A stretch of 64,000 bases of DNA from Allobosea sp. BH3 (GCF_025499465.1 NZ_JAIMCA010000006.1:496001-560000), one strand, 5' to 3'; positions 18,810 through 28,135 are shown, numbered from the stretch's first letter. Numbers and translations: made by a program. The notes: generated by a model not told the origin, from the sequence alone.

Positions 18810-18911
18810 GGCGGCCTCCTTGTCCCACGCTCCGGCGGGTCGGCGCGTTTTGGCCGCAGGCGCGTGTCCTGTCAAAAGCATCGGCGGCGAAAGCGCTGGC
18901 GGAACGGCGCC

Positions 18912-19784
18912 ATGGCTGCCACGTTGGACCTGAAGATCGCCTTGGCGAGCAGGATGCCGATGTCACCCGACTACGAGACCGAGTACAACAACCGCGCCCG
19001 CGTGCCGGAGCATCCCGGCATCATCGCCGGCTGGCAGGCGGATGCCGAGGCCTATCGCTCCACGGCGCTCTGCGAGCTCGGCGTCTCCTATGGCGAGGGC
19101 GAGCGGCAGTTCTACGACCTGTTCAAGCCGGAGACCCAGCGCGGCAACGCGCTCGTCATGTTCATTCATGGCGGCTACTGGCAGGCGCTCGACCGCAGCT
19201 TCTTCTCGCATATGGCGCGCGGGCTGAACCGACTCGGCCTGCCCGTCGCTGTCATCGGCTACGACCTCTGCCCGCAGGTTTCGCTCGGCCATATCGTCTG
19301 GGAGGCACAGCATGCCGCGGCCGCGCTCTGGCAACGCTTCAACCTGCCGGTGATCGCGACCGGCCATTCCGCCGGCGGGCATCTCAGCGCCTGCGTGCTG
19401 GCGACGAACTGGAAGAATGTCGATCCCGACCTGCCGGAGCATGTCGTGCCGGCCGCCTATGGAATCTCCGGCCTCTACAACCTTAAGCCTCTGGTCGAGA
19501 CGAGCATCAACCAAGCGCTCGGCCTCACGCTGGAGGAGGCCGAGCGTGAAAGCCCGCTGTTCTGGCCGGCCCCGGCCTCGCTGACGATGGATGCCGTCGT
19601 CGGCGGCGCCGAGAGTGAGGAGTATCTCAGGCAGAGCCGCCGGCTTGTCGATGTGTGGGGGCTCGAAGGCGTGACGACGCGCTACGAGGAAATCCCCGAA
19701 GCGAACCATTTCACCATCGTCTCGGGCCTCACCGATCCGGATAATGCGATGACCAGACGCATCGCCGCGCTCGCCGGCGCTTGA
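18912..19784 (+). CDS. Alpha/beta hydrolase, kynurenine-formamidase-like
   Basis: 290 residues from ATG 18912; ATGs at 18954 and 18960 are alternatives, and the conserved region starts at DYETEYNNRARVPEHP. The oxyanion motif HGGYW is at residues 86-90 and the nucleophile GHSAGG at 151-156 (Ser153), with a late His in ANHFTIVSGL. This motif set is that of the BD-FAE/arylformamidase group, which cleaves N-formylkynurenine in tryptophan breakdown. No other kynurenine genes are nearby, so the substrate is unproven. Cytosolic. Confidence 0.82.
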   Translation: MAATLDLKIALASRMPMSPDYETEYNNRARVPEHPGIIAGWQADAEAYRSTALCELGVSYGEGERQFYDLFKPETQRGNALVMFIHGGYWQALDRSFFSHMARGLNRLGLPVAVIGYDLCPQVSLGHIVWEAQHAAAALWQRFNLPVIATGHSAGGHLSACVLATNWKNVDPDLPEHVVPAAYGISGLYNLKPLVETSINQALGLTLEEAERESPLFWPAPASLTMDAVVGGAESEEYLRQSRRLVDVWGLEGVTTRYEEIPEANHFTIVSGLTDPDNAMTRRIAALAGA

Positions 19785-19895
19785 TCTCACCACGTCCGGG
19801 GAAGCGTTGGTTTAGGCATCAACTCACCCGAAAACCGCATTCCACTTTTCGGGCCGATGCCTTATCCAGACCGCATCAGAGTTTCGGAGCGCGCG

Positions 19896-20132
19896 ATGCA
19901 GACCTTCTTCGTCGAGATCAAATGCAAGCTCGGCAAGACCTACGAGGTCGCCAGCGAACTGGCGGATCGCGAGATCGCCTCCGAGATCTACTCGACCGCC
20001 GGCAACTACGACATCCTGGCCAAGTTCCATGTCGCGGCCGATGTCGATATCGGCCATTTCGTAGCCCAGAAGGTGCAGTCGATCCCCGAGATCGCCGACA
20101 CGCACACGATCATCACGTTCAAGGCGTTCTGA
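19896..20132 (+). CDS. Stand-alone Lrp/AsnC ligand-binding (RAM) domain protein
   Basis: 78 residues from ATG 19896. It consists only of the RAM/ACT-like beta-alpha-beta domain of Lrp regulators (FFVEIKCKLGKTYEVASELAD, then AGNYDILAKFHV, then THTIITFKAF), with no HTH. Such stand-alone proteins form decamers or octamers that may bind amino acids and can mix with full Lrp proteins. An Lrp regulator is encoded at 13296, but nothing shows that the two interact. Preceded by a short 111-bp gap, followed by a palindromic element. Confidence 0.85.
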   Translation: MQTFFVEIKCKLGKTYEVASELADREIASEIYSTAGNYDILAKFHVAADVDIGHFVAQKVQSIPEIADTHTIITFKAF

Positions 20133-20148
20133 GCTCGCATCACCCTCT

Positions 20149-20254
20149 CCGTCATTCCGGGCAAGCGAAGCGCAGACCCGGAATCCATCGTGGAGCGTGG
20201 CGCCTTCCATGGCTTCCGGATCGGCGCGGCTACGCCGCTTGTCCGGAATGACGG
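20149..20254. repeat. Intergenic palindromic element (GTCATTCCGGG family)
   Basis: Perfect 12-bp outer arms CCGTCATTCCGG (20149-20160) and CCGGAATGACGG (20243-20254), with internal fragments GACCCGGAATCC and a GGCTTCCGGA segment. Same family as 994-1038. Confidence 0.75.
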
Positions 20255-20315
20255 TGGAGCTCGCGTCGATTTTCCTGAGTCATTTCCACCGATTGCGTCC
20301 CAATGCTCGCAATCC

Positions 20316-20363
20316 GATTCATCACGTTAACAGCTTGATTCACCTTGTTGAGAACGTGATTCA
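20316..20363. promoter_or_regulatory. Three GATTCA motifs at exact 21-bp spacing (candidate operator array)
   Basis: GATTCA occurs at 20316, 20337 and 20358, in phase with two helical turns. The 8-bp dyad ATCACGTT (20321-20328) / AACGTGAT (20353-20360) is superimposed. The array ends 134 bp before the maeB ATG. Likely a binding array for a dimeric regulator on one DNA face; the regulator is unknown. Confidence 0.45.
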
Positions 20364-20496
20364 ACAGGCGATGCCGCTCCCGATCGCCGCCCGACATTTG
20401 CCCGGCTCTGCGGTCGATTGAGGCATCCTTCCGGCTTGACGGCGCATGGCCTTTCGCGCGACCAGCAGCGTTCGGACTGCGGGGAAGACAGGCGCC

Positions 20497-22797
20497 ATGA
20501 AAAGCACTCTCTCGAACGATCTGCGCTCGGGCGCGCTCGTCTATCACCGCCAGCCACGCCCGGGTAAGCTCGAGATCCAGGCGACCAAGCCGCTCGGCAA
20601 CCAGCGCGACCTCGCGCTCGCCTATTCGCCCGGTGTCGCCGCCGCCTGCGAGGCGATCGTCGACGATCCCGCGGAAGCCGCCGAACTCACCTCCCGCCAG
20701 AACCTCGTCGCCGTCGTCACCAACGGCACGGCGGTGCTCGGCCTCGGCGACATCGGCCCGCTGGCCTCCAAGCCGGTGATGGAGGGCAAGGCGGTCCTCT
20801 TCAAGAAATTCGCCGGCATCGACTGCTTCGACATCGAGGTCGAGCAGAAGAACATCGAGAAGTTCGTCGACGTCGTCGCGGCGTTGGAGCCGACCTTCGG
20901 CGGCATCAACCTCGAAGACATCAAGGGTCCGGAGTGCTTCGAGATCGAGGAGCAGCTCAAGGCCCGGATGAAGATCCCGGTCTTCCATGACGACCAGCAC
21001 GGCACGGCGATCATCGTCTCGGCCGCGGTGCTGAATGGACTCGACCTCGCGGGCAAGAAGATCGCCGACGTCAAGATCGTGGTCTCGGGCGCCGGCGCTG
21101 CGGCGCTGGCCTGCCTCAACCTGCTGGTCGAGATCGGCGCGCAGCGCAAGAATATCTGGGTCAGCGATATCGACGGCGTGGTCTACAAGGGCCGCAACAC
21201 GCTGATGGACCGCTGGAAGGAGGTCTATGCGCAGGAGACCGACGCCCGCACCCTCTCCGATGTCATCGGCGACGCCGACGTCTTCCTCGGCCTCTCGGCC
21301 GCAGGCGTGCTGAAGCCCGAGATGGCCAAGCGCATGGGCCCGAAGCCGCTGATCCTGGCGCTGGCCAATCCCAACCCCGAGATCACGCCTGAGGATGCGC
21401 TGGCGGCACGGCCCGACGCGATGATCTGCACCGGCCGCTCGGACTATCCGAACCAGGTCAACAACGTCCTCTGCTTCCCCTACATCTTCCGCGGCGCGCT
21501 CGACGTGCAGGCGACGACGATCAATGAGGCGATGAAGCTCGCCGCCGTGCGCGCCATCGCCTCGCTCGCCCGCGAGGCGACCTCGGACGTCGCGGCGCGC
21601 GCCTATGGCGGCGAAGCCTCGACCTTCGGCGCGACCTCGCTGATCCCGAACCCCTTCGACCCGCGCCTGATCATGCGCATCGCTCCGGCCGTGGCCGAGG
21701 CGGCCATGGCGACCGGCGTGGCGCGCAAGCCGCTCATCGACGTCGAGGCCTATCGCGAGCAGCTCTCGCGCTTCGTCTTCCGTTCCGGCTTCCTGATGAA
21801 GCCGCTGTTCCAGAAGGCCAAGGCCGATCCCAAGCGCGTGATCTATGCCGAGGGCGAGGATGAGCGCGTGCTGCGCGCGGCGCAGGTCGCGCTGGAGGAA
21901 GGGCTCGCCATCCCGATCCTGATCGGCCGCCCGAGCGTGATCGAGAGCCGCATCCAGCGCTTCGGACTGTCCCTCAAGCCCGGCATCGACTTCCAGGTGG
22001 TCAATCCGGAGGACGATCCGCGCTATCGCGACTACGTCCAGACCTATCTCGACATCGCCGGCCGGCGCGGCATCACGCCAGAGGCGGCGCGGGCGCTGGT
22101 GCGCACCAACAACACCGTGATCGCGGCGCTGGCCGTGGCGCGCGGCGAGGCGGATGCGATGATCTCCGGCCTCGAGGGCCGCTTCATGTCGCGGCTCAGG
22201 CACATCCGGGACATCATCGGGCTGGCGCCGGGCGTCTGCGACCTCGCGGCGATGACGCTCATCATCACCAACAAGGGCGCCTTCTTCCTCTCCGACACGC
22301 ATGTGAAGCACGATCCCACGGCCGAGGAGATCGCGGACATGACGCTGCTGACAGCGAACCATGTCGAGCGTTTCGGCCTCACGCCCAAGGTCGCCCTGCT
22401 CTCGCATTCGGATTTCGGCGCGGCGGACACCCCGACCTCGCTCAAGATGCGCAAGGCGCTCTCTCTGATCCGCGAGCGCGCACCGCAGCTCGAATGCGAC
22501 GGCGAGATGGAAGCCGACACGGCGATGCTGCCGCTGACGCGCGAGCGCGTCCTGCCCTCGTCGACCCTGAAGGATGTCGCGAACGTCCTGATCTTCCCGA
22601 ATCTCGACGCCGCCAACATCGCCTACCAGTTCGCCAAGGTGCTGGCGGACGCCCTGCCGGTGGGGCCGATCCTGATCGGCACCGCCAAGCCCGCCCATAT
22701 CCTCACGGGCTCGGTGACGGCACGCGGCGTCGTCAACATGACGGCGGTGGCGGTGGTCGAGGCGCAGGAAAGCGCGGCGGCGACAGCGGCGCGTTGA
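20497..22797 (+). CDS. maeB: NADP-dependent malic enzyme with C-terminal phosphotransacetylase-like domain
   Basis: 766 residues from ATG 20497. Residues about 1-430 form the malic enzyme (malic N and NAD-binding domains: [38 protein letters not shown]). Residues about 440-766 form a phosphotransacetylase-like domain ([30 protein letters not shown]). This is the usual MaeB architecture of proteobacteria. It oxidatively decarboxylates malate to pyruvate, supplying pyruvate and NADPH during growth on C4 acids. The C-terminal domain is regulatory in characterised members. It is followed 8 bp later by a secreted hydrolase gene that may be co-transcribed. Confidence 0.95.
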   Translation: MKSTLSNDLRSGALVYHRQPRPGKLEIQATKPLGNQRDLALAYSPGVAAACEAIVDDPAEAAELTSRQNLVAVVTNGTAVLGLGDIGPLASKPVMEGKAVLFKKFAGIDCFDIEVEQKNIEKFVDVVAALEPTFGGINLEDIKGPECFEIEEQLKARMKIPVFHDDQHGTAIIVSAAVLNGLDLAGKKIADVKIVVSGAGAAALACLNLLVEIGAQRKNIWVSDIDGVVYKGRNTLMDRWKEVYAQETDARTLSDVIGDADVFLGLSAAGVLKPEMAKRMGPKPLILALANPNPEITPEDALAARPDAMICTGRSDYPNQVNNVLCFPYIFRGALDVQATTINEAMKLAAVRAIASLAREATSDVAARAYGGEASTFGATSLIPNPFDPRLIMRIAPAVAEAAMATGVARKPLIDVEAYREQLSRFVFRSGFLMKPLFQKAKADPKRVIYAEGEDERVLRAAQVALEEGLAIPILIGRPSVIESRIQRFGLSLKPGIDFQVVNPEDDPRYRDYVQTYLDIAGRRGITPEAARALVRTNNTVIAALAVARGEADAMISGLEGRFMSRLRHIRDIIGLAPGVCDLAAMTLIITNKGAFFLSDTHVKHDPTAEEIADMTLLTANHVERFGLTPKVALLSHSDFGAADTPTSLKMRKALSLIRERAPQLECDGEMEADTAMLPLTRERVLPSSTLKDVANVLIFPNLDAANIAYQFAKVLADALPVGPILIGTAKPAHILTGSVTARGVVNMTAVAVVEAQESAAATAAR

Positions 22798-22805
22798 TCC
22801 GCGTC

Positions 22806-23903
22806 ATGGCCTTGCTGCGCCTGCTGGCCGCTTTTGTCGTCGGCCTCGCCGCAACGGCGGCAGAGGCGCAGGAGCCGTTGCGGGAGGAGCCCGGCTTCCT
22901 ACGCGTTCAGATCGACGGGCGCGGGACTCGCCTCGAAACACTGATCGTCCGCCCCGACCATGCCTCGGGCCGGCGGCCGCTCGCGTTGATCACGCATGGC
23001 AAGGCGCCGAGCCATGCGAAGATGAGTGACCTGCGCGCTGTCGACTATGCCGGCGTCGCGCGCGACCTCGCCCGCCGCGGCTGGATCGCCGCGGTCGTCG
23101 TCCGGCGTGGCTTCGGACAGTCGGACGGCCCCTTCTCCGCGGAAGGAGCGGGCTGCGGTCTGCCCAACATGGTGCAGCGCTTCGAGAACGAGGCGAAGGA
23201 ACTCGAAGCCGCACTCAAGGCCCTGACCGAGCGACCCGATGTCGATCCCGATCGCATCATCGCGCTCGGCCAATCGGCAGGCGGGGCTGCGGTCATGGCG
23301 CTCGCCCAGCGCAAGCCGCCGGGCTTGAAGGCCGTCATCAACCTCGCCGGCGGCCTCGACTTCGGCGACTGCGTCGAGAAGGGCCGCGATGCGCTCGTCG
23401 CGACCGTCCGGCACTGGCCCTGGAAGGACACGATCCCTCAGCTCTGGGTCTATGCCGGCAACGACGAGCTTTTCCCGCCGCCGGTGGTCGACCGCATGCG
23501 AGCAGCGGCTCTCGATCGCGGCGGCGATGTGCGTTTCATCGCGTTGCCGGAGATCAAGCCGAGCGGCCACGCAGTCTTGCTGAACACCAGAGCCCGCTTC
23601 GTCTGGCTGCCGGAGATGGACACTTCGCTGCGTGCCTGGAAGCTGCCGACCCTTCCCGCCGAGCGGCCCCAATCGGAGTTCGAGCGCCTTGGGCTCCAGG
23701 GCCGGGCTTCCGTATTCGAGGGTTATTTCAGCGCCCCCGGCGAAAAGGTAATGGCCGTCAGCCGAACGGCCAAGGCCTTCTCCTACCGGTACGGCACGAA
23801 GGATCTCGAAACGGCCCGCCGGAACGCTCTGTCCGAATGCGGCAAGAAGGCCGCGGATTGCCGGACGGCGTTCGAAAACGACCGCGCCATCGTGGCACCA
23901 TAG
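22806..23903 (+). CDS. Secreted alpha/beta hydrolase with DUF4189-like C-terminal tail
   Basis: 365 residues from ATG 22806. The Sec signal peptide ends AEAQ (about residue 22). The hydrolase core carries ALITHGKAP, VVVRRGFGQSDGP, the nucleophile elbow ALGQSAGGAAV (Ser) and a His in PSGHAVL, as in dienelactone-hydrolase-like proteins. The last 60 residues (VMAVSRTAKAFSYRYGTKDLE, then two Cys in ALSECGKKAADC) look like a compact DUF4189-type module. The combination suggests a periplasmic hydrolase with an accessory disulfide domain. Substrate unknown. It probably shares transcription with maeB. Confidence 0.75.
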   Translation: MALLRLLAAFVVGLAATAAEAQEPLREEPGFLRVQIDGRGTRLETLIVRPDHASGRRPLALITHGKAPSHAKMSDLRAVDYAGVARDLARRGWIAAVVVRRGFGQSDGPFSAEGAGCGLPNMVQRFENEAKELEAALKALTERPDVDPDRIIALGQSAGGAAVMALAQRKPPGLKAVINLAGGLDFGDCVEKGRDALVATVRHWPWKDTIPQLWVYAGNDELFPPPVVDRMRAAALDRGGDVRFIALPEIKPSGHAVLLNTRARFVWLPEMDTSLRAWKLPTLPAERPQSEFERLGLQGRASVFEGYFSAPGEKVMAVSRTAKAFSYRYGTKDLETARRNALSECGKKAADCRTAFENDRAIVAP

Positions 23904-24005
23904 CGCAGGCTCGCTTTTTCCGACTTGGCAGACTCAAGCGGACGGGTTCTACTCCCTTGAAGTCGGGCACCGCTCGCAACGGCGCCCGCCTGAGGGGAGG
24001 TCGCC

Positions 24006-25607
24006 ATGCTCGACGTCACGCGCCGCCAGGCGCCCCTGGCTCTCGCGGCCATGCTGGCCGCGGCCCGCGCCGCTTCGGCGCAAAGCAAGATCGTCTTCCA
24101 CCGCGGCAATGACGGCGACCCCGAGACGCTCGATCCGCACCGCACCTCGACCGTAGCCGAAGCCCATCTGCTGCGCGACCTGCGCGAAGGGCTCGTCATC
24201 CACAACATGAGGGGCGAGGTCGTCCCCGGCGTCGCCGAGAGCTGGACGATGAGCCCGGATGGCAGGCTCTGGCGCTTCAAGCTGCGTGCCGAAGCCAGAT
24301 GGTCCAATGGCGAGCCGTTCAAGGCCTCTGATTTCGTCTACTCCTTCAGGCGCATCATCAACCCGGAGACCGGCGCGAAATACGCCAACCTGCTCTTCCC
24401 GATCCGCAACGCCGAGGCGATCCACAAAGCGGTGCCAGGCTCCTCGCTCGAAGAGCTGGGCGTTAGCGCACCCGACGAGCAGACGCTGGAGCTCGTGCTG
24501 GAGCGGCCGACGCCCTATCTGCTCGAACTCCTGACCCATCAGAGCGCACTGCCGGTCCACCCCGCCACCATCGATCGCGCGGCGCAGGAACCGGGACGCC
24601 CGGAAAACTGGATCACCAACGGCGCCTATGCGCTCAAGGAGCTCGCACCGAACTCGCATATCCGGCTCGACCGCAACCCGCATTTCCACGACGCAGCCCA
24701 TGTGAAGATCGACACGGTGATCTTCTACCCGGCTTCAGACCTGCTGGCGGCCGCGCGGCGCTTCCAGGCGGGCGAGCTTCATCTCACCACGGACATCCCG
24801 GCAGACCAGTTCAAGCAGTTGCGCGGGAAGCTTGGCGAGCAGGTCCGGATCGGCCCCTATCTCGCGACCTATTTCCTGATCCTCAATTCGGCCAAGGCGC
24901 CCTTCGACGATCCGCGCGTGCGCCGGGCGCTCTCGCTGCAGATCGACCGCGAATTCATCGCGGACCGGGTCTGGGGCGGCACGATGCTGCCGGCCTATGG
25001 CGTGATCCCGCCCCATATTCGCAATTATGGGGAGCGCGCCGAGCTCGACTTCCGCCATCAGTCGATGCTGGAGCGCGAGGACGAGGCCAGACGCCTGCTC
25101 GCCGCGGCCGGCTTCGGCAACGGCATACCGCTCGAGATCGAATTCCGCTTCAACACCACCGACAACAACCGTAACACCGCGCTGGCCATCGCCGAGCAGT
25201 GGCGCGGCATCGGCGTCGAGACCCGCTTCGTCGAGACCGACTTCCGCACGCATTTCGCCTATCTGCGCGAGGGTGGCGACTTCGACGTCGCCCGCTATGG
25301 CTGGATTGGCGATTATTCCGATCCGCAGAACTTCCTCTTCCTGTTCCAGAGCGACAATGCGGGCTTCAACATCGGCAAATACGCCAGTTCGCAGTTCGAC
25401 GCGCTGATGAAGCTCGCCGCGGACGAACTCGACATCGCGAGGCGCGCGGCCGTCCTGCGCGAAGCGGACAGCATCGTCATCACCGAGCAGCCCTGGATCC
25501 CGGTGCTGCACTATTCGACCAAGAACCTCGTCTCGCCGAAACTCGCCGGCTTCGAGCAGAACCTGCGCGGCGCGATCCCGACCCGGTTCTTGAATTTGAG
25601 GGCGTGA
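24006..25607 (+). CDS. Oligopeptide-binding periplasmic protein (OppA-like), orphan
   Basis: 533 residues. A Tat- or Sec-type N-terminus (MLDVTRRQAPLALAAMLAAARAASA; the RRQ pair is suggestive of Tat) precedes family 5 solute-binding protein features: ETLDPHRTSTVAEAHLLRDLREGL, SPDGRLWRFKLR, NPHFHDAAHVKIDTV and YVGLNS-like YFLILNSAKAPFDDPRVRRALSL. Binds peptides or similar substrates for an ABC importer. No permease or ATPase genes adjoin, so it must use a system encoded elsewhere; a second complete binding protein is at 58145. Confidence 0.9.
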   Translation: MLDVTRRQAPLALAAMLAAARAASAQSKIVFHRGNDGDPETLDPHRTSTVAEAHLLRDLREGLVIHNMRGEVVPGVAESWTMSPDGRLWRFKLRAEARWSNGEPFKASDFVYSFRRIINPETGAKYANLLFPIRNAEAIHKAVPGSSLEELGVSAPDEQTLELVLERPTPYLLELLTHQSALPVHPATIDRAAQEPGRPENWITNGAYALKELAPNSHIRLDRNPHFHDAAHVKIDTVIFYPASDLLAAARRFQAGELHLTTDIPADQFKQLRGKLGEQVRIGPYLATYFLILNSAKAPFDDPRVRRALSLQIDREFIADRVWGGTMLPAYGVIPPHIRNYGERAELDFRHQSMLEREDEARRLLAAAGFGNGIPLEIEFRFNTTDNNRNTALAIAEQWRGIGVETRFVETDFRTHFAYLREGGDFDVARYGWIGDYSDPQNFLFLFQSDNAGFNIGKYASSQFDALMKLAADELDIARRAAVLREADSIVITEQPWIPVLHYSTKNLVSPKLAGFEQNLRGAIPTRFLNLRA

Positions 25608-25759
25608 GCGCTCTATCGGTCTTTCCTGGAAAAATGCCGTGCCCCCAAAGCCGGCCCTTCGCTGCGCGAAGCCCTGGAATGACGCGGGGGCGTTTCCATC
25701 CGGGCGCAGCATGATCTAGGAAGGAAAGCCTTCCTTCTTACGCAAGCGAGCCTCCCCCG

Positions 25760-26617
25760 ATGAGCCGTATCGTCTATGTCAATGGCGCCTATCTCCCCGA
25801 GGAGGAGGCGAAGATTTCCGTGTTCGACCGCGGCTTCATCTTCGGTGACGGCATCTACGAGGTTTCGGCCGTGATCGGCGGCAAGCTGGTCGATTGCGAG
25901 GCGCATCTGGCCCGCCTCGAACGCTCCTGCGGCGAGATCCGGCTCGCACTGCCCTGGTCGAAGGCCGAGCTCGTCGCGATCCACGAGGAGCTGATCAAGC
26001 GCAACAGCCTCGACGAGGGCGGCATCTACCTGCAGGTCTCGCGCGGCGCGGCCGATCGCGACTTCCCCTTCCCGAAGGATGTGGCGCCCACGCTGGTGAT
26101 GTTCACCCAGGCCCGCAACTTCGTGAACGCGCCGACGGCAAAGACCGGCATCAAGGTAGTCTCGACGCCGGATCTGCGCTGGGCGCGCCGCGACATCAAG
26201 AGCGTCAACCTGCTCGCTCCGGTGCTCGCCAAGCAGTTCGCGCTGGAGAACGGCGCGCAGGAAGCCTGGCTGACCGAGGACGGCGTGGTGACCGAGGGCG
26301 CCTCGTCGACCGCCTGGATCGTCAAGAACAAGACGCTGATCTCGCGCCCGCTCTCCAACAAGGTGCTGCCGGGCATCACCCGCAAGGCCGTGCTCGCCTA
26401 TCTGGCGGAGTCGGGCTTCTCCTTCGAGGAGCGCGAGTTCACGCTAGAAGAGGCGCTCGATGCCGAGGAGGCCTTCATCACCTCCGCGACCAGCCTCGTC
26501 ATGCCGGTGACCACGATCGACGGCCACACGATCCACAACGGCGCCCCCGGCCCGACCGCGCTGCGCCTGCGCGAGATCTATGTCGACTACGCCCGCAAGG
26601 GCGGCGTGCTGGGCTGA
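25760..26617 (+). CDS. dat: D-amino-acid aminotransferase
   Basis: 285 residues. Fold type IV PLP aminotransferase: ISVFDRGFIFGDGIYEVSAV at residues 19-40, the catalytic lysine in RRDIKSVNLLAPVLAK (about residue 147) and EGASSTAWIVKN in the PLP-phosphate region. FDRGFIFGDGIYE is typical of D-alanine aminotransferases, which differ from branched-chain enzymes at the equivalent stretch. It interconverts D-alanine and D-glutamate with keto acids, supplying peptidoglycan precursors or breaking down D-amino acids. It stands alone, convergent with guaD; a palindromic element separates them. Confidence 0.9.
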   Translation: MSRIVYVNGAYLPEEEAKISVFDRGFIFGDGIYEVSAVIGGKLVDCEAHLARLERSCGEIRLALPWSKAELVAIHEELIKRNSLDEGGIYLQVSRGAADRDFPFPKDVAPTLVMFTQARNFVNAPTAKTGIKVVSTPDLRWARRDIKSVNLLAPVLAKQFALENGAQEAWLTEDGVVTEGASSTAWIVKNKTLISRPLSNKVLPGITRKAVLAYLAESGFSFEEREFTLEEALDAEEAFITSATSLVMPVTTIDGHTIHNGAPGPTALRLREIYVDYARKGGVLG

Positions 26618-26624
26618 CCATAGC

Positions 26625-26716
26625 CGTCATGGTCGGGCTTGACCCGACCGTCTCGGAAACCAGCTTTTTCGTCCTGAGATTCTCGGGTCGGCGCTAGGCG
26701 CCGCCCGAGAACGACG
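26625..26716. repeat. Intergenic palindromic element (GTCATGCTCGGGCTTG family), overlapping guaD 3' end
   Basis: Outer arms CGTCATGGTCGGG (26625-26637) and CCCGAGAACGACG (26704-26716) with an internal GATTCTCGGGTCGG segment. Same family as 38071 and 56461. The last codons of guaD (from 26694) lie inside the right arm. Confidence 0.72.
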
Positions 26717-28019
26717 ATGCGCTAGCCAGTTCCCCCATCACATAAGTCGCGACGACATTGCGCTCGTCGCCGAGCGTGACGAGCACGAAAAGCTCCTCCG
26801 CCAGATCGCGCACCGTCTCCAGCCGGTGCGCCATCGCCCGCGTCGCGCCCGTGTCGAGCACCACCGCATCCGCCTCGCGGCCGGGCTCGAAGGAGCCGAT
26901 CAGGTGGTCGAGGCCGAGTGCCGCCGCGTTGCCGAGCGTGATCGCATGCAGCGCCGCGAAGGCCGGCAGCGACTGGCCCTGAAGCTGCAGCACCTTGTAG
27001 GCCTCGGCCATGGTCCGCAGCATCGAATAGGAGGTGCCGCCGCCGATATCCGTCGCGACGGCGACCTTCACGCCCAGCGTCCGGGCATGGGCCCAGTCGA
27101 ACAGGCCTGAGCCGAGGAAGAGGTTCGAGGTCGGGCAGAACACGGCGACGGCGCCGGCCTCGGCGAAGGCGCGCCATTCGTTGTGGAGCATGTGGATGCT
27201 GTGGCCCATCAGGCTCTTCGAGCCCAGCAGCCCGTATCGCGCATAGATGTCCGCATAGTCGGCGGCCTGCGGATAAAGCTCGCGGGCGAAGGCGATCTCG
27301 GCGCGGTTCTCGTTGATATGGGTCTGGATGTGGCAGTCCTGATGCTCGGCGGCGAGGCGGCCGGCCGCCGCCAGCTGCTCCGGCGTCGAGGTTAGGGCGA
27401 AGCGCGGGGTGATGGCATAAAGCTGCCGGCCCCTGCCGTGCCAGCGCGCGATCAGGTCCTTGGAGTCGCGATAGCTGCTTTCGGCCGTGTCGGTGAGGGC
27501 CTCGGGGGCGTTGCGGTCCATCATCACCTTGCCGGCGATCATGCGGGTGTTGCGGCGGTCGGATTCCGTAAAGAATGCCTCCGCCGATTGCGGATGGACC
27601 GAGCAGTAGACGGCTGCCGTCGTGGTGCCGCTCGCCAGAAGCTCGTCGAGGAAGAAGCGCGAGAGCTTCTCGGCATGGCCCTGCTGGCCGAGTTTCTGCT
27701 CCTCGACGAAGGTGTATTTGTTCAGCCACTCGATGAGCTGCGCGCCATAGGAGGCGACAACCTGTGTCTGCGGCATGTGGATATGGGCGTCGATGAAGCC
27801 CGGCATGATCAGATGCGGGCGATGGTCGACGACCTCGGCATCGGCCGGCAGCGTGGACAGCAGCGCCTTGGCCTCGCCCGCCGCCTTCACCAGCCCGCTT
27901 TCGATGACCAGCAGACCGTCCTCGACGAAGCGATGCGCGCGCTCGCCCGCGTCGTGCGGATCAGCCGTGAACCAGAGCAGGCGGCCGCGCAGGGCGCGGA
28001 TGGCGGTGGTTGCAGTCAC
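26694..28019 (-). CDS. guaD: Guanine deaminase
   Basis: 441 residues from GTG 28019. Amidohydrolase family: metal-binding PGFIDAHIHMPQ near residue 75, HINENRAEIAFARELYP, GHSIHMLHNEW and the catalytic Asp in VATDIGGGTSYSMLRTM. These are the guanine-deaminase-specific forms. Converts guanine to xanthine, the substrate of the divergently encoded xanthine dehydrogenase. The 116-bp intergenic region with a clear dyad suggests shared control. The extreme C-terminus (SSFSGGA) is encoded inside a dispersed palindromic element. Confidence 0.95.
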   Translation of the reverse strand: MTATTAIRALRGRLLWFTADPHDAGERAHRFVEDGLLVIESGLVKAAGEAKALLSTLPADAEVVDHRPHLIMPGFIDAHIHMPQTQVVASYGAQLIEWLNKYTFVEEQKLGQQGHAEKLSRFFLDELLASGTTTAAVYCSVHPQSAEAFFTESDRRNTRMIAGKVMMDRNAPEALTDTAESSYRDSKDLIARWHGRGRQLYAITPRFALTSTPEQLAAAGRLAAEHQDCHIQTHINENRAEIAFARELYPQAADYADIYARYGLLGSKSLMGHSIHMLHNEWRAFAEAGAVAVFCPTSNLFLGSGLFDWAHARTLGVKVAVATDIGGGTSYSMLRTMAEAYKVLQLQGQSLPAFAALHAITLGNAAALGLDHLIGSFEPGREADAVVLDTGATRAMAHRLETVRDLAEELFVLVTLGDERNVVATYVMGELASASSFSGGA

Positions 28020-28085
28020 GGTCAGCAGCTCCGGCCCAAATCCACATCACATCTGCACCAAATCAAAGCTTCCGGCCAAGCAGGA

Positions 28086-28108
28086 TCATGCCTAATCTGA
28101 GGGCATGA
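28086..28108. promoter_or_regulatory. Dyad TCATGCC-N9-GGCATGA between guaD and xdhA (candidate operator)
   Basis: Perfect 7-bp arms (28086-28092 and 28102-28108) with a 9-bp spacer. It lies 27 bp upstream of the xdhA ATG and 66 bp upstream of the guaD GTG, so one dimeric regulator could control both directions of the purine module. A poor -10-like TAATCT lies inside the spacer. Confidence 0.5.
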
Positions 28109-28135
28109 GAAGACGACGCGAGCGGAGCGAGCGGA

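Larger units (their letters stand above)
20133..20496. other. 364-bp intergenic region upstream of maeB
   Basis: No convincing gene. It holds a GTCATTCCGG-type palindrome (20149-20254), then an AT-richer stretch with three GATTCA motifs at 21-bp spacing (20316-20363) and an ATCACGTT/AACGTGAT dyad. These make it a likely control region for the malic enzyme gene. Confidence 0.7.

Noticed and set aside
20230-22698. 822-codon open frame on the minus strand opposite maeB
   Set aside because: Composition is the antisense of a GC-rich real gene (many R, D and H, low complexity), it matches no family, and maeB on the plus strand has clear domains. The same holds for long minus-strand frames at 29484-31841, 42460-46119 and 44624-47149.
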